Of a DNA stretch of 64,000 nt, positions 52,413 to 60,900 are shown piece after piece. Positions within the stretch are counted from its first letter, which is position 1; each line of letters begins with the position of its first letter. The DNA lies in the NCBI GenBank assembly GCA_947471985.1, contig CANIZL010000011.1, positions 26,026 through 90,025 of the forward strand. The letters run 5' to 3'. A program made the translations under genes and the position numbers. Source of the DNA: Verrucomicrobiota bacterium. GTDB taxonomy: Bacteria > Verrucomicrobiota > Verrucomicrobiia > Limisphaerales > UBA9464. The notes beneath the pieces are model-generated. The model was not told the origin of the DNA. It did not search any database and was given only the letters and a program-made list of their open reading frames with translations.

Positions 52413-53435
52413 ATGATACTTCTCGATGGATCCCTGGGTGAAGGCGGTGGACAAATCCTGCGGTCCGCCCTCGCTTTGAGTGTGGTGACGGGACAGCCTT
52501 TTCGCATCACCCGCATTCGGGCGGGCCGGGCCAAGCCCGGGTTGATGCGCCAGCACCTCGCGTGTGTCGAGGCGTCGGCACGGATTGGATGTGCCCGGAC
52601 GACCGGGGCGGAACTGGGTTCCACGGAACTCCAGTTTGAACCCGGCGGGGCGGTGGCCGGACACTACGAGTTCAAAATCTCCAGTGCCGGTAGTGCGATG
52701 TTGCTCCTGCAGACGATTCTGCCGCCGCTGCTGCGGCTGGACCAGCCGAGTGAAATCGTGCTGGAAGGCGGCACCCACAATCCCTTTGCGCCGCCGTTCC
52801 CATTTATCGCCTTGGCGTTCCTGCCGCGGTTGCGGGAATTGGGCTACGACGTCCAGGCCGTGCTCGAACGGGCGGGCTTCTACCCAAACGGCGGCGGGCG
52901 CTGTCGGGTGCGGATCGGCCCGGCCCGGTCGTTGACCCAGGGCGTCTGGGAGACGGGCCCGGACGATCCGATCGAATAGTCCGCGCGGGTTTGTCTGGCG
53001 GGATTGCCCGCGTCGGTCGGTGAACGACAGCTCGCGTCGGTGCGCCGTCGTTTACCGTTGGCTCCGGATCGCTGTGGGATCGATACCTGTCCCGAAGCGA
53101 TCGGTCCTGGCAATACGCTGCATTTGATCGCCACACGGCGCAGCGGGGTGGAAGTCTTCACGGGCTTTGGCGCACCACGCGTCCGGGCGGAAGCCGTCGC
53201 CGAGGAAGCCTGTGCGGCGGCGGAGACGTTCCATGCCAGCGGCGCCGCCGTCGGGGAACAGCTCGCCGACCAATTGTTGCTGCCGCTCGCCCTGGCGCGG
53301 GGCGGTAGTTTGGTCACCAGCGCGCCGAGCGAACACACCCGAACCAATGCCACCATCCTCCAGGCCTTCCTGCCGGTGCAGATCGCACTGACGCCGGAAA
53401 CCGCGGAGACGTGGCGCATCCAACTTCAATCGTAA
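52413..53435 (+). pseudogene. rtcA: RNA 3'-terminal phosphate cyclase interrupted by one in-frame TAG
   Basis: The frame starts at ATG 52413 (M-I-L-L-D-G-S-L-G-E-G-G-G-Q-I-L-R) and reaches TAG 52977-52979 (codon 189). It then continues in the same frame to TAA at 53433-53435, 341 codons in total, matching the ~340-residue family length. Both halves are conserved: A-K-P-G-L and G-G-G-R before the stop; A-R-V-C-L-A-G-L-P and the catalytic-His segment S-E-H-T-R-T-N (H308, E. coli H309) after it. RtcA adenylates RNA ends to make 2',3'-cyclic phosphate. There is no frameshift and no other lesion. Possibilities are a recent nonsense mutation, a sequencing error, amber suppression, or reinitiation at TTG 53004. 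rtcB begins 8 bp after the final stop. Confidence 0.88.
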
Positions 53436-53443
53436 TTTTTCAC

Positions 53444-54859
53444 ATGAACCAGAAACACTTGGCTAAAATGGGCGTACCGCCGGGCGAGCCCACGCGGGCG
53501 GCCCTTGAATTCATTTCGCGCTACTGCCTCGCCGGTAACGAAAAATCCGGGATTGCGGCCGCGGTGGAAGCCGTGTTGGCGGATCCTACCGCGTTTGTCG
53601 GCGACGAACTGCGCGGCGCTTTCGCGCAAGCATTGCAGCGCGTGCCCACGGCTTTTGTCCCCGGCCAGGCGCCGTGGCGGCAGTGGGGCGTCGATCTCGA
53701 ATCGCAGGCGGTGGCCCAAATGTCCCGCGCCTGCGAGCTGCCGGTGTCCGTGGCGGGCGCGCTCATGCCCGATGCCCACTTGGGTTATGGCCTGCCGATC
53801 GGCGGCGTGCTGGCGACCGAGAACGTCGTGATCCCCTATGCCGTGGGCGTGGATATCGCCTGCCGCATGAAGCTCACCGTGCTCGACTGGCCCGTTTCCG
53901 CGTTGACTGAGCGCCAGGCGGAATTGGTGAAGGCCATCGAGACCGAGACGCGTTTCGGGGTTGGTGCGGGCTTTCGCGATCGGCGGCAACACGAGGTCCT
54001 CGACGCGGATTGGTCGGTGAGCCGCGTTACCCGCAGCAACAAGGATCGTGCCTGGTTCCAGTTGGGATCCAGTGGGAGCGGAAATCACTTTGTGGAGTTC
54101 GGTGTGCTCAAAGTGTCGGCCGCCTCCGGGCCGACACCGCCGGACCCCCTGGCGCTGGCGCCCGGGGAGTACCTGGCCCTGCTGTCCCACAGCGGAAGCC
54201 GCGGTACGGGTGCGGCCGTGTGCGATCACTACAGCAAGCTGGCGATGTCCCTGCATCCGGAACTGCCGCAGGAATACCGGCGGTTGGCGTGGCTCGATCT
54301 GAATTCGCTCGAGGGCCGGGAATACTGGGCCGCGATGGAATTGATGGGGCGGTACGCCGCCGCCAATCACGCGCTCATTCATCGACACATCGCGGCCCAC
54401 CTGGGCGCGGAGGTGTTGTTGGATATTGAGAACCATCACAATTTCGCCTGGCAGGAGCGGCACTGCATTGATGGCGTCGAGCGCGACGTCGTCGTGCATC
54501 GCAAAGGGGCCACCCCGGCGCATGCCGGCGTGTTAGGGATCATTCCCGGGTCGATGGCGACGCCGGGGTTCGTGGTGCGGGGTCGCGGCGGGGCGGGATC
54601 GTTGGGATCCGCGTCGCACGGGGCCGGCCGGGCCATGAGTCGAACCAAGGCGATCGCTACCTTCGCTTGGAACGAGGTCACCCCGGTCCTGAAGGAACGC
54701 CAGGTGCACCTGCTCTCCGCCGGGCTCGATGAAGTTCCGATGGTCTACAAGGACATCCATCAAGTGATGGCCGCGCAGACGGATTTGGTCGACATCCTCG
54801 CCGAATTCCAACCGCGATTGGTGAAGATGGCCCCGTCCGGGGAGCGGCCCGAGGACTGA
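53444..54859 (+). CDS. rtcB: RNA-splicing ligase RtcB
   Basis: From ATG 53444 the product is 471 residues. RtcB joins 2',3'-cyclic-phosphate or 3'-phosphate RNA ends to 5'-OH ends using GTP and Mn2+. Visible active-site elements: Asp/Cys in V-G-V-D-I-A-C-R-M, His in G-S-G-N-H-F-V-E-F-G, His in L-S-H-S-G-S-R-G-T-G, H-H-N-F, and the GMP-accepting His in S-A-S-H-G-A-G-R-A-M-S-R. All are present, so the ligase appears functional even if rtcA is not. It is the second gene of the RtcR-controlled operon and is followed by a terminator hairpin at 54945. Confidence 0.95.
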   Translation: MNQKHLAKMGVPPGEPTRAALEFISRYCLAGNEKSGIAAAVEAVLADPTAFVGDELRGAFAQALQRVPTAFVPGQAPWRQWGVDLESQAVAQMSRACELPVSVAGALMPDAHLGYGLPIGGVLATENVVIPYAVGVDIACRMKLTVLDWPVSALTERQAELVKAIETETRFGVGAGFRDRRQHEVLDADWSVSRVTRSNKDRAWFQLGSSGSGNHFVEFGVLKVSAASGPTPPDPLALAPGEYLALLSHSGSRGTGAAVCDHYSKLAMSLHPELPQEYRRLAWLDLNSLEGREYWAAMELMGRYAAANHALIHRHIAAHLGAEVLLDIENHHNFAWQERHCIDGVERDVVVHRKGATPAHAGVLGIIPGSMATPGFVVRGRGGAGSLGSASHGAGRAMSRTKAIATFAWNEVTPVLKERQVHLLSAGLDEVPMVYKDIHQVMAAQTDLVDILAEFQPRLVKMAPSGERPED

Positions 54860-54944
54860 AGCGGTGGCTTCCCGTTGTGCGGCGGCGGACAACCCCCGGG
54901 CCATTCCTGTCGTTGACGCGGCAGTCGCCGGACCTTGAATAGCA

Positions 54945-54988
54945 GCGACCACTAGTAGCCGGGCGTCTGGCGCTGGTGGTCGCCTTTT
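54945..54988 (+). terminator. Intrinsic terminator after rtcB
   Basis: GCGACCAC (54945-54952) pairs exactly with GTGGTCGC (54976-54983), followed by CTTTTC. It ends immediately before the GTG start of the cytochrome gene, so that gene needs its own promoter or a later start. Confidence 0.65.
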
Positions 54989-54989
54989 C

Positions 54990-55802
54990 GTGCGGGCTCG
55001 AGTCCTTCAACGCTGGCGTGCGCCAGTTGCCGTTCTGCTGGTAATTCTACTGGCCGGAACTGTGCTTTGGCGTCGCGCGCGCGGGCTGGCCTGGGCGGGT
55101 GTCGTCGTGGCGCCGGTGGCCGAGCCGTTGGTGAATGAACAGGTCCTGCGGGGGAATTACGTTTTCGAACAGAACTGTGCGGTGTGCCATGGACGACGCG
55201 GCGATGGCCGGGGGGACATGGCGGAAGGCATGCGGCCGAAGCCGCGAAAGCTGACGCTGGGCATCTTCAAGTTTCGCAGCACCCCGACCGGTTTCCTGCC
55301 CACGGACGACGATCTCGAGCGAACCATCCTTCGCGGCTTGGCCAACAGTTCCATGCCGACCTTCGCGCATTTGCCGGCGCGCGATGTGACTGCGGTGGTG
55401 GCGTTTTTGAAAACCCTGTCGCCGCGTTGGCTGCACTCGGAGAATTTCGCCGAACCCCTCTCTTTGCCCGCCGAGCCGGAATGGCTGACGGATGCCGCGG
55501 CCGCGAAGCCCCATCAATTGGCCGGGCAAAAGCTGTTCGCGGTGCAGTGCGCCGCGTGTCACGGCACCCGCGCCGATGGCCAGTCGAGCCTGGCGACCGA
55601 ACTGGTCGACCTCGCGGAGGAACCGTGTCCGCCGACGGACCTCACTTCGGAAGCGCTCAAGGCCGGCGCGGAGCCGGTCGACATTTTTCGCGTGCTGCTG
55701 ACCGGGATGGATGGGACGCCGATGCCCAGTTTTCGCGACGGTCTCAGCGACGAAGAACGTTGGGATCTCGTGGCGTTTTTGCGATCGGTGCGAACGCATT
55801 AA
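54990..55802 (+). CDS. Dihaem cytochrome c, membrane-anchored
   Basis: The 270-residue protein from GTG 54990 has an uncleaved signal anchor (about 10-28) and two cytochrome c domains with C-A-V-C-H (C63, C66, H67) and C-A-A-C-H (C187, C190, H191). Distal Met ligands are likely in S-S-M-P-T-F and T-P-M-P-S-F. It would transfer electrons on the periplasmic side. No oxidase genes are adjacent. GTG and a terminator abutting the start make the 5' end less certain. Confidence 0.88.
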   Translation: MRARVLQRWRAPVAVLLVILLAGTVLWRRARGLAWAGVVVAPVAEPLVNEQVLRGNYVFEQNCAVCHGRRGDGRGDMAEGMRPKPRKLTLGIFKFRSTPTGFLPTDDDLERTILRGLANSSMPTFAHLPARDVTAVVAFLKTLSPRWLHSENFAEPLSLPAEPEWLTDAAAAKPHQLAGQKLFAVQCAACHGTRADGQSSLATELVDLAEEPCPPTDLTSEALKAGAEPVDIFRVLLTGMDGTPMPSFRDGLSDEERWDLVAFLRSVRTH

Positions 55803-55840
55803 TTCGCGGGGCCGGGAGAGGCGTCGAATACCGCCGCGGG

Positions 55841-55858
55841 TGTGGGACGAAAATCTTC
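55841..55858 (+). repeat. Left inverted end
   Basis: TGTGGGACGAAAATCTTC, inverted relative to 57768-57785 (16/18) and to 55989-56006 (17/18). Confidence 0.65.
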
Positions 55859-55988
55859 GAGTCGCTGGAATCCGCCTTTTTAATGAGGAATACATCGCGG
55901 CTTATCAGTGAACTCGCGAACTCATCGAGCAGTAGTTCGACCGTGTCGTCGCCGAGACCCTGCCGCTCTCCGCCTCTGGCAGCGGTTA

Positions 55989-56006
55989 GAAGATTTCCGT
56001 CCCACA
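55989..56006 (-). repeat. Internal copy of the inverted end
   Basis: GAAGATTTCCGTCCCACA, same orientation as the right end at 57768-57785. Similarity between these two extends about 12 bases further inward (the complement reads YAACCGYTRCC). With the left end it could bound a ~166-base MITE-like unit at 55841-56006. Confidence 0.6.
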
Positions 56007-56020
56007 GCCTCTCCAAGAAC

Positions 56021-56108
56021 CGGTGCCAACCTCCCCATTCTCGCTATCCAGAGATGGTGCCAGGTTCGCTATCTTCACTAGATAAGGAGCCAGCCTCAGT
56101 ATCTTGCG
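56021..56108. repeat. RAYT-associated short repeats, left array of copy 2
   Basis: GGTGCCAACCTCC (56022) and GGTGCCAGGTTCGCTATC (56056) are followed by GATAAGGAGCCAGCCTC, which pairs imperfectly with the latter to form a REP-like hairpin. The order and spacing copy those of 6514-6600 beside RAYT copy 1. Confidence 0.72.
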
Positions 56109-56319
56109 CAGCGGCCGCCGACGGCGATGCCGCGGTCAGCGGAGGGAACTTCGGGCGGTGGAATTGGCGCGGGATGGCGGTTTTGACCGGTGGTCCGCTC
56201 ACTTTTGGTCTTCGGGAGGCCCCGGGCAGCGCGAGGGGACCGGCGATCGGCAGAACTCTCCCCGTCCGGCGCGGGAATTTCGCCGGTTCAGTCGGTTGAA
56301 GATTGGGTTCTTTAAGGCG

Positions 56320-57288
56320 TCAGCCGATGGCGTCGACGCGGAGGTCGCGCAGCACGCTGATTCCGGGGAGTGGGACACCCCGGATGGGGCGGGCCCCATC
56401 CTTCCGCTTCGGGCTGAAGCGGTCCCGAAACCGCATGAACTGCTGATCCACGAACTCCCGTGAACCCAGAATTACCCCATCGCTGAAATGCCGTATCCGC
56501 AGGCGCAGCACCTGGCCTCCTGCCAACTCACCCCCACGCGCCAGCTCGGATCGGATCGTGTCCGGATCCAGCACCTGTTTGTCGCTCGCATTCGCGGATC
56601 CCGCCGTCACGAAGAGCAAGCAGCGGTAGGCGGCGGCCGCTTGCGGCCAGTCCTTGGGTTCTAGGAAACTCATCAATCCCTGCTGGATCGTGCTGTTGCC
56701 CACCAGCGCGGCGGCGTAGCCGCAGTGCCGGTAGTCCTTTGGATCCGACACCAACCCGGCCCGCACGGGATTCAGATCAATGTACGCCGCCAACGTTTTC
56801 AAAGCGGTCGGGGAATCCTCCACCAGAAGACTCGTAAAGCGTTCGGCCCACAGGGTACCGAAGCGGTCGTTCCGTTCGTTGTACCACCGGCTGAAGCTTT
56901 GCTTGAACTCCTTCATGAAGGCCGAGACGTCCCCCTGACGCGCTTCCACTGATGCCCGGATGTTGGCATCGATCTTCCCCCGTTGTTTCAAGCTCTCCTG
57001 CGCCAGCACGGTCCAGACGCCCTGCGGGCCGTAGAACGCCGTCAGTTTGTCCAGCAGGGCCTCCTCGGAGAGTTCGGTCGGTGGGGGAATTCGCACCAGC
57101 AGGTGGAAGTGATTGGACATCATGCAGTAGGTCAGCACCTCCACCCCGCAGAAGGCGGCCAGGGGCCAGAGGAGCTGGACCAACTTCTCCTTCCCCAAGT
57201 CATCCAACAGCATTTGCCCACCCACAATCCGTGAAAGGCAGTGATACACGGCGGTCTCCCCGACCGGTTTGATTCGCTTCAGTCTCAT
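56320..57288 (-). CDS. REP-associated tyrosine transposase (RAYT), copy 2
   Basis: This is the same length (322 residues) and reading as the copy at 6807-7775, with about 19 substitutions by eye, mostly conservative. The HUH motif N-H-F-H-L-L (H60, H62) and the Y-N-E-R-N-D-R-F-G-T-L-W segment are unchanged. Both flanks also match copy 1 for roughly 70-90 bases, so a unit larger than the gene was duplicated. RAYTs are normally single-copy and non-mobile, so two nearly identical copies 50 kb apart are unusual. It probably nicks or processes the short hairpin repeats in its flanks. Confidence 0.92.
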   Translation of the reverse strand: MRLKRIKPVGETAVYHCLSRIVGGQMLLDDLGKEKLVQLLWPLAAFCGVEVLTYCMMSNHFHLLVRIPPPTELSEEALLDKLTAFYGPQGVWTVLAQESLKQRGKIDANIRASVEARQGDVSAFMKEFKQSFSRWYNERNDRFGTLWAERFTSLLVEDSPTALKTLAAYIDLNPVRAGLVSDPKDYRHCGYAAALVGNSTIQQGLMSFLEPKDWPQAAAAYRCLLFVTAGSANASDKQVLDPDTIRSELARGGELAGGQVLRLRIRHFSDGVILGSREFVDQQFMRFRDRFSPKRKDGARPIRGVPLPGISVLRDLRVDAIG

Positions 57289-57384
57289 GTCGTTCTTCGT
57301 GGTGTTTGCGGTCCTCGCCCGACCGGGCGGGGTTCCACGCCCTGCTACGGAAAATTCGGGCGAGAGTTACCGACTTTTTAACAG

Positions 57385-57696
57385 GGATCCTGCCACGGAC
57401 TCCGAGGGGTGGCGGGGATAGGGAGCCTGGCACGCTATCAGAGGGACTACGGATCCCTGAGCCTGCCACCCAATCTGTCACGCTGGGGGATGGCGAGCGT
57501 GGCACCACTTTCAGGCGGGCAACGTTCTCCAGAGGACGGCGATAGGGAGCCAGGCACGCTATCGGACGGGCTGCGATTCAGTGAACCTGCCCCCCCAATC
57601 TGGTACGGGGGGATTAGGGAGCGTGGTACCGCTTGCAGGTGGCAGTGAACCTGGCCCGGTGCTGCTGGGGTGGACTTTGAACCTGGTACCCTGAGG
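57385..57696. repeat. RAYT-associated short repeats, right array of copy 2
   Basis: About nine units of the reversed core appear, such as GATAGGGAGCCTGGCACGC (57417), GATGGCGAGCGTGGCACC (57488), GATAGGGAGCCAGGCACGC (57540), GATTAGGGAGCGTGGTACC (57611) and TTTGAACCTGGTACC (57676). GATAGGGAGC and AGTGAACCTG units alternate, as in 7907-8135. Confidence 0.72.
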
Positions 57697-57767
57697 GCGG
57701 TGCCATTTCGGCAACAGCTTGCCAGCTGCGCTGATATCCTCCCTCGCGCCTAGCCGGGTAACGGTTG

Positions 57768-57785
57768 GAAGGTTTTTGTCCCACA
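57768..57785 (-). repeat. Right inverted end
   Basis: GAAGGTTTTTGTCCCACA, near-complement of 55841-55858. Followed after TAC by the 12-bp direct repeat TACCGCCGCGGG. Confidence 0.65.
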
Positions 57786-57928
57786 TACTACCGCCGCGGG
57801 CACAGCGTCATCTGGTTGACCACTGCGGGCGGGAAGGCTTTGGTCGGCAGACACCTTGATGCGTCGGCCAACGCGGAGTGGTTCGGGAAAGTTCACGCGC
57901 GTTGAAGGGTTCGCTGGGTAAACATTTT

Positions 57929-60900
57929 ATGAATCTGGTTTTTGGTGGATGGGTGGTGCTCGCCCTTGGTGCGGTTCTGTCGTTGGACGCGGCGCCGCCG
58001 CCGGCACCGCAGGGCCCCACGCGATCGTTGTTTGATGGTCGGACGCTCGACGGTTGGGAAGGTACCCCGGGATTATGGTCGGTGCAGGCGGGCACACTTG
58101 TCGGGCATCCGCCGACGGGAATTCTTACCCGTAACGAGTTCCTCGCCACCACCGCCCGCTACACGAATTTCGTGCTGCGCCTTCAGTTCCGGATCCGTGG
58201 CACCAACGGGTTCATCAACAGTGGCGTGCAGATCCGGTCGGATCGCGTTCCCAAGAGTTCGGAAATGGCCGGTTACCAGTGCGATCTGGGCGATCCCACG
58301 TGGTGGGGAAGTCTCTACGACGAATCGCGACGCAATCGGACCCTGGCCTGGTCGGACATGGACTCGCTGAACCGCGTTCTCCGACGCGAGGAGTGGAATG
58401 ACTACGTCATCGTGGCGGATGGCCCGCGGATCGCGACTTGGATCAATGGTGTCCCGGGCGTGGATTACTACGAACCGGATCCGGTCATCGCGCGGGTGGG
58501 CGGGCACCTGGGTTTTCAGATCCATGCCGAAGGCGCGCCGGAAGCGTCGTTTCGCAACATCGAGTTGGAGGAGTTGCCCGAGCGGGTTCGGCCCACCGGC
58601 GCGTCCGCTCCGCCGAATCCGCCGCACGCTTCACCGCTGTCGCCGGAGGAACAGGTGACGACGTTCTCGCTGCCGCCGGGATTCCAAATCGAACTGGTGG
58701 CGGCCGAGCCCGACGGCGGAAAGTTCGTGCCGTTGACCTTCGATCACGCAGGCCGGTTGTGGACTTCCACCGCGTTGGAATATCCCGTCGATGCGAATGA
58801 GGCCCCGGCCGAGGCGAAGGCGTTGTATGCGCGGGGTGGGCGTGATCGCATTCTGGTGTTCGACACCCCCACGGCCGCCGGTCGGCAGAAGGCGCGGGTG
58901 TTTGCGGAAGGACTGGCCATGCCGCTCGGGGTGTTGCCGTATCGGGATGGCGCGTTGGCCTTGTACGGCACGGAGATCCGCCGCTACGCCGACACCAATG
59001 GGGACGGCCGCGAGGATCGTCACGATCCCATCCTTACGGGCTTCGGGATGGAAGATTCCCACCTTCTGCCGCATCAATTCACGCGGGCACCGGGCAACTG
59101 GATTCTTATGGCCCAAGGCGCCTTCAACAGTTCGCAGGTGAAATCCACGGACGGCACCACGACGCCCTTCAACAAAACCAAGCTGGCGCGATTCCGCCCG
59201 GACGGCAGCCGTTTTGAAATCATCGGCCACGGCCCCTGCAACATTTGGGGACTCGTGCAGGATCGGTACGGTGAGGTTTTTATTCAGGAGGCCAACGATC
59301 AGGGCTGGCCGCTCATGCCGTTTTTGGAGGGTGGTTCGTATCCGTTGTGCGGCGATGATGTTCCCCGGCCGTACGCACCGCCGTTTCCGAAGATCGGTGA
59401 AATGGAAATGGGCGGCACCGGGCTCTCGGGTCTGGCGTTGAGTGAAGGCGGGGACGCGTTTCCCGCGCCGTGGCGGGACGTCTTCTTTGTGGCCAATCCC
59501 ATCACCCGGAAGATCCAGGCCATCCGGGTGCATCGCGGCGGCGTCACGGACGCACCGGAGGATTACGCGAACGGCTGGCAGTTGGAGCATCTCCCCGACT
59601 TCGTGCTGAGCAGCGATCCGTGGTTTCGTCCCGTGGCCCTCAGTCTGGGACCGGATGGTTGTCTGTATATCGTCGATTGGTACAACCACATCATCTCGCA
59701 CAACGAAGTGCCGCGGAATCATCCGGATCGCGACAAACTCCGGGGTCGCATCTGGCGCGTGCGGCATGAATCGCAACCGGTGCGCACCGCGATACCGGAC
59801 TTGGCCCGGGTTCCGGAAGCCGATTTGCTGAAGCATCTTGCGGCGGTCAACTCTTGGGAGGCCAACGCTGCGTGGCAGGCGATCGGGGATCGCCAGACCC
59901 GCGGTTTGATTCCCGCCTTGCAGGGGCAATTCGAGAATCAAGCCCTGCCGGTGGATCAACGTCTGCGTGCCTTGTGGGCGCTGGAGGAGTTGCAGGGAAT
60001 TGCCGCTCCCTCGCTGCGCGCCGTGTTCGGTCAAACCCGCAGCCGATCTCTCCGCAAGGAACTGGTCCGCATTTCGGCTGACGCCAATCTGCCGCTCCCG
60101 GTCGTCGTGGATCTCGCGCAAGCCGCGCTCGCCGATTCGGATCATCTGGTGCGTCAGGAAGGTCTGCGCAGTTTGGGCAAGGTGCTGGACGGCGTGGACG
60201 GTCCGCGGACCGAAGCTCGGAACGGTCCGGTGGCCGGCGACGCGGTGCGGAATCTCCTCAACGCCGCGGTTAATAATCCCACGGGAGCGTGGTCCAAGGC
60301 GCCGGCGTATTTCCGTGACTTCGAGCGGTACCTGGTGCGCACCACTTTGGAGCGACATCGGTCGGTCGTGGTGGCCTTGCTGGAGCGCGATTCATCGGGG
60401 ATCCAGAGTGAAGTGGCCTTGTTCGGAGCGGTCGCCATCGGGGGGCCGGACGGCGCAAAAATGCTTGCCCGTTGGCTGCCGCAATTGACCCGGCCGCTGA
60501 ACTCGGAGGAATTGCTGCTGGCGGCATCCGCGGCGCAGGATCAGTCGGTCCGGACCGCCCTGCAGCAGGCCTTGATGAATCCCGCCACGTGGCAACTGCT
60601 GCTGGATCAGCGGGCGCGCCTGGGATCGGCCGAGGCCTTGCTGCCGTTGTTGGAACAATCGATCCGCACCGTGTTGGCATCAGCTGCGGGCGGCGCTTCC
60701 GCGGATCTAGCGGTCCGGCTGGCGGCGACATTCCGATTGCGGGGGCTGGAGGCAGAGCTGATCGGGCTCGTCACTGCGCCCGATGCCCCGATCGCCCGAC
60801 AGATCGGCGGTGTGCGGGCGCTGCGGGAAATGGGTTCGACCCGGGTGGATGTCTTCAGTCGCCTCGCCGCGAATCCGAACGCGGCCTTGCGCACGGAAGT

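Larger units (their letters stand above)
55803..56319. other. Gene-free stretch left of RAYT copy 2
   Basis: These 517 bases hold the left inverted end and its 12-bp flanking repeat (55829-55858), a third copy of the end sequence (55989-56006), a short-repeat array (56021-56108) and a flank shared with RAYT copy 1 (from about 56252). No convincing gene is present. Confidence 0.6.
55829..57800. mobile_element. Mobile-looking unit carrying RAYT copy 2, bounded by inverted ends and a 12-bp direct repeat
   Basis: TGTGGGACGAAAATCTTC at 55841-55858 faces its near-complement GAAGGTTTTTGTCCCACA at 57768-57785 (16 of 18 positions pair by eye). Directly outside the left end is TACCGCCGCGGG (55829-55840); the same 12 bases lie 3 bp outside the right end (57789-57800), like a target-site duplication. 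The unit of ~1.95 kb holds one RAYT gene and two repeat arrays. Classical RAYTs do not use terminal inverted repeats, so either another element supplied the ends or the arrangement is coincidental. Confidence 0.5.
57289..57928. other. Gene-free stretch right of RAYT copy 2
   Basis: These 640 bases hold the RAYT upstream flank shared with copy 1, a repeat array (57385-57696), the right inverted end (57768-57785) and the second copy of the 12-bp direct repeat (57789-57800). The remainder precedes the 57929 gene and shows no further feature. Confidence 0.6.

Noticed and set aside
52977..52979. TAG in rtcA as a pyrrolysine codon
   Set aside because: Pyrrolysine is confined mainly to methylamine methyltransferases and needs pyl genes, none of which are here. 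RtcA has no known use for it.
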